DNA of 64,000 nt from Dyadobacter bucti (lineage in GTDB: Bacteria > Bacteroidota > Bacteroidia > Cytophagales > Spirosomataceae): NCBI RefSeq assembly GCF_005869225.1, contig NZ_SWFP01000002.1, positions 930,001 to 994,000 on the forward strand, given 5' to 3'. Position 1 is the first letter of the stretch. Each line of letters starts with the position of its first letter. Positions 62,120-64,000 of the stretch are shown one piece after another. Below the pieces are notes generated by a model. That model did no database searches. It was given only the letters and a program-made list of their open reading frames with translations, and was not told the origin of the DNA. The position numbers were made by a program, and so were the translations under genes.

Positions 62120-64000
62120 TTAAAAATTAGCCTTCAGACCCAAAGAAACCGTTCTTACCATCGGATAAGGTGCCGGCCCGCCTTTGATCGAGCTTGCCTG
62201 GATTTCCGGGTCCACACCTTTGAAACCTGTGAGGATAAATGCATTCTGAACATCCGCGAAAACCCGCAGGCTCTTGATATAATTGCTCAGTGCGCCCGAG
62301 CTGAATGTGTAACCCAGCGTAATGTTCCTGCAGCGCAGAAAGTCCCTTTTTACCAGACGTGTATCGAGCCCTGCATCCAGTGCTATCGCACCTTCATTGT
62401 AGGCTGCCCCCGGCAGAGTACCGCCCGGATTGGAAGTGCTCCATGCATCTTTGATACGCTCGGTGCCGCTCTGGTTACCAGAAAGCAGTCCGACCGGATC
62501 GCCCCATAGCGTGGTATAATCATTGCCCCAGGCTCCTTGCTGTCCGTAGAAGAACACGCTCAGATCGAATTTTTTATAGGTAAAATTGTTACCCATACCC
62601 ACAATCACCTTAGGGATTCCGGAATAGCTTACCACGTCATTGTAGTCCAGTTTGGCATCTCCGTTTTGGTCTACAAAAAGAGGGTTACCCGGCTTGCGGG
62701 CGGCTGCGGGCTGCCATGCAGGCACTTCCTGTCCTGCCTGAAGAATACCATTGGTTTTATACACATAAATGATATCACCGCCCACAGGATCGTTTACATG
62801 GCCATACTGGGCCGGAGGATCATTGGGGAAACGCTCTACCCAGCGATTTTTGAAATGCGTCACATTCAGCATCGTATTCCAGCTGAAATCTTTGGTTTTG
62901 ATGTTCTCCGTGTTCAAACTTACTTCGATCCCCTTTCTGCGCTGGTGCCCGCCGTTAATGGGCGACGTCGAAATGATCGATAGCTGCTGGGTCGTGGCGC
63001 TGCTCAGCAATCGGGTACGGTTTTCGGTAAAAACATCCACGGAACCTGTGATCCTTTCTTTGAACAACCCGAAATCCAGACCCGCATTGAAGGTTTTGGT
63101 GATCGGCCAGCGAAGGTTCGGGTTATCAAAGGCCGTAAGGCGGTATGGGAAGTAGACCACCGATCCGTTGCTGAATGTAACTGCATTAGGATCAGCGCCA
63201 TAAGCACCGTAAGCCACACTGCCCGGACGCTCGCCCGTGGTACCATAGCTGGCGCGGAGTTTCAGCGTGCTGATGGTCTTGATACCCTGCATAAAGTTTT
63301 CATTATTGATTTTCCAGCCTGCAGATACTGAAGGGAAATTCTGGTATTTGTTATCGGGAAAAAACTTGTCAGCCCCGTCGCGTCGAACGGTCAGCGAAAG
63401 CAGGTAGCGGTCGAAAAAGTCGAAGTTGCTCCGGACAAAAAACGAGCGGAGCTTGTTCACGCCACGGTATGAACCGATCACTTTCGGGCCGGTGGCGGAA
63501 CCCAGGTTATCGGTATTGATAGCGTCCTGCATGTTGGAAGTTTCGACACTAAAACCTGAATAATCTTCCAGGTACTGCCCTACCCCGCTCACTACATCCA
63601 GGTTCAGCCAGTCGCCAAAGGACTTTTTGTATGAAACGGTACCTTCCATGGTCTGGTTTTGTCTGCGGGTTTCGGCCAGCGATGCCCTCGCTTTGTAAAG
63701 CTGTCCCCAGAAAACGCTCACAGGAATATAGAAATCCCGGACAGAATACTCGCTGTTGTTTCCGTAAAGCAACTTCGCAGTGAGCGTATTGGGTATGATA
63801 TCAATGTCCAGCGAAGTATTGGCAAGCAAACCCTGCGCCTTGGTTTTATCTTTGATGTCCAGCAGTGAAACCGGGTTTCCTGTGATCGCGAACTGGCTGT
63901 AGCCGCCATCGGCATTGTACACCGGCACCGACGACGGATAAGCAAGTGCAGCCTGCAATGCATTGAAGCCCTGCGTACCGGACCCGCCCGTTTGCCAGCC
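62120..64000 (-). CDS. SusC/RagA TonB-linked outer-membrane protein, partial (module C)
   Basis: Only the C-terminal part is in the window. The frame is open to base 64000 and continues upstream beyond it (reading GWQTGGSGTQGFNALQ at the edge). The visible part is barrel (KSFGDWLNLDVVSGVGQYL, SLTVRRDGADKFFPDNKYQNFPSVSAGWKINNENF) ending SLGLKANF. Any sigma/FecR genes for this module would lie outside the window. The annotated TTG at 63958 is not a start. Confidence 0.95.
   Translation of the reverse strand, partial: GWQTGGSGTQGFNALQAALAYPSSVPVYNADGGYSQFAITGNPVSLLDIKDKTKAQGLLANTSLDIDIIPNTLTAKLLYGNNSEYSVRDFYIPVSVFWGQLYKARASLAETRRQNQTMEGTVSYKKSFGDWLNLDVVSGVGQYLEDYSGFSVETSNMQDAINTDNLGSATGPKVIGSYRGVNKLRSFFVRSNFDFFDRYLLSLTVRRDGADKFFPDNKYQNFPSVSAGWKINNENFMQGIKTISTLKLRASYGTTGERPGSVAYGAYGADPNAVTFSNGSVVYFPYRLTAFDNPNLRWPITKTFNAGLDFGLFKERITGSVDVFTENRTRLLSSATTQQLSIISTSPINGGHQRRKGIEVSLNTENIKTKDFSWNTMLNVTHFKNRWVERFPNDPPAQYGHVNDPVGGDIIYVYKTNGILQAGQEVPAWQPAAARKPGNPLFVDQNGDAKLDYNDVVSYSGIPKVIVGMGNNFTYKKFDLSVFFYGQQGAWGNDYTTLWGDPVGLLSGNQSGTERIKDAWSTSNPGGTLPGAAYNEGAIALDAGLDTRLVKRDFLRCRNITLGYTFSSGALSNYIKSLRVFADVQNAFILTGFKGVDPEIQASSIKGGPAPYPMVRTVSLGLKANF

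Overview
This 64 kb window looks like chromosomal DNA of a Bacteroidota bacterium of the order Cytophagales, most likely Dyadobacter or a close relative (inference). The evidence is three SusC/SusD pairs, two ECF sigma/FecR modules, a type IX secretion sorting tail, DUF4199, DUF4249 and DUF5522 proteins, promoter-like TAnnTTTG elements and near absence of Shine-Dalgarno sites. I saw no rRNA, tRNA, CRISPR array, transposase or prophage.

Left part (1-13.9 kb). A RES/Xre toxin-antitoxin pair with a repeat-rich promoter comes first. A cobalamin riboswitch with an unusual 30-bp repeat hairpin follows, leading into a cobalt/nickel-type transporter, a BtuB-like TonB receptor and a cysteine-rich CWC/DUF5522 protein. 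Then come an AraC regulator with a short-chain dehydrogenase, a flavin reductase, an AlkA-type DNA glycosylase, a RhuM protein, a TPR/lipoprotein/acyltransferase cluster, and an SDR coupled to a subclass B3 metallo-beta-lactamase-like hydrolase.

Middle left (14-27.4 kb). A small AT-rich patch holds a FecR fragment and two tiny membrane proteins, the second without a normal start codon, closed by a strong terminator. It is followed by an SDR divergent from a double-headed GntR/FCD regulator, a YefM antitoxin with a decayed YoeB toxin, an AEC transporter overlapping an FAD/NAD(P) protein, assorted stress and envelope genes, a PhyH-type dioxygenase and a soluble six-PAS histidine kinase.

Polysaccharide block (27.5-46.7 kb). 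Two complete ECF sigma/FecR/SusC/SusD modules stand head to head around about 34.35-34.6 kb. The rightward one continues into a secreted GxGYxYP protein with a type IX sorting tail and a beta-helix glycosidase-like protein. This is a candidate polysaccharide utilisation locus whose substrate cannot be read from sequence. A third SusC/SusD pair with a clan GH-A glycoside hydrolase runs leftward from the right edge (58-64 kb); its SusC is cut by the window end.

Right part (46.6-57.9 kb). A membrane-anchored LuxR-type regulator sits next to a DUF4199 gene with paired operator-like repeats. A guanidine-II riboswitch precedes a SugE/Gdx guanidinium exporter. Then follow DinD, a dienelactone hydrolase, a TonB receptor/DUF4249 pair, a hybrid histidine kinase, a monooxygenase-fold membrane protein, an SRPBCC protein and a translationally coupled pair of unknown small genes.

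The clearest regulatory signals are the two riboswitches and the LuxR/DUF4199 repeats. The least explained stretches are 14.0-15.2 kb, 57.4-57.9 kb and the GxGYxYP/beta-helix pair.
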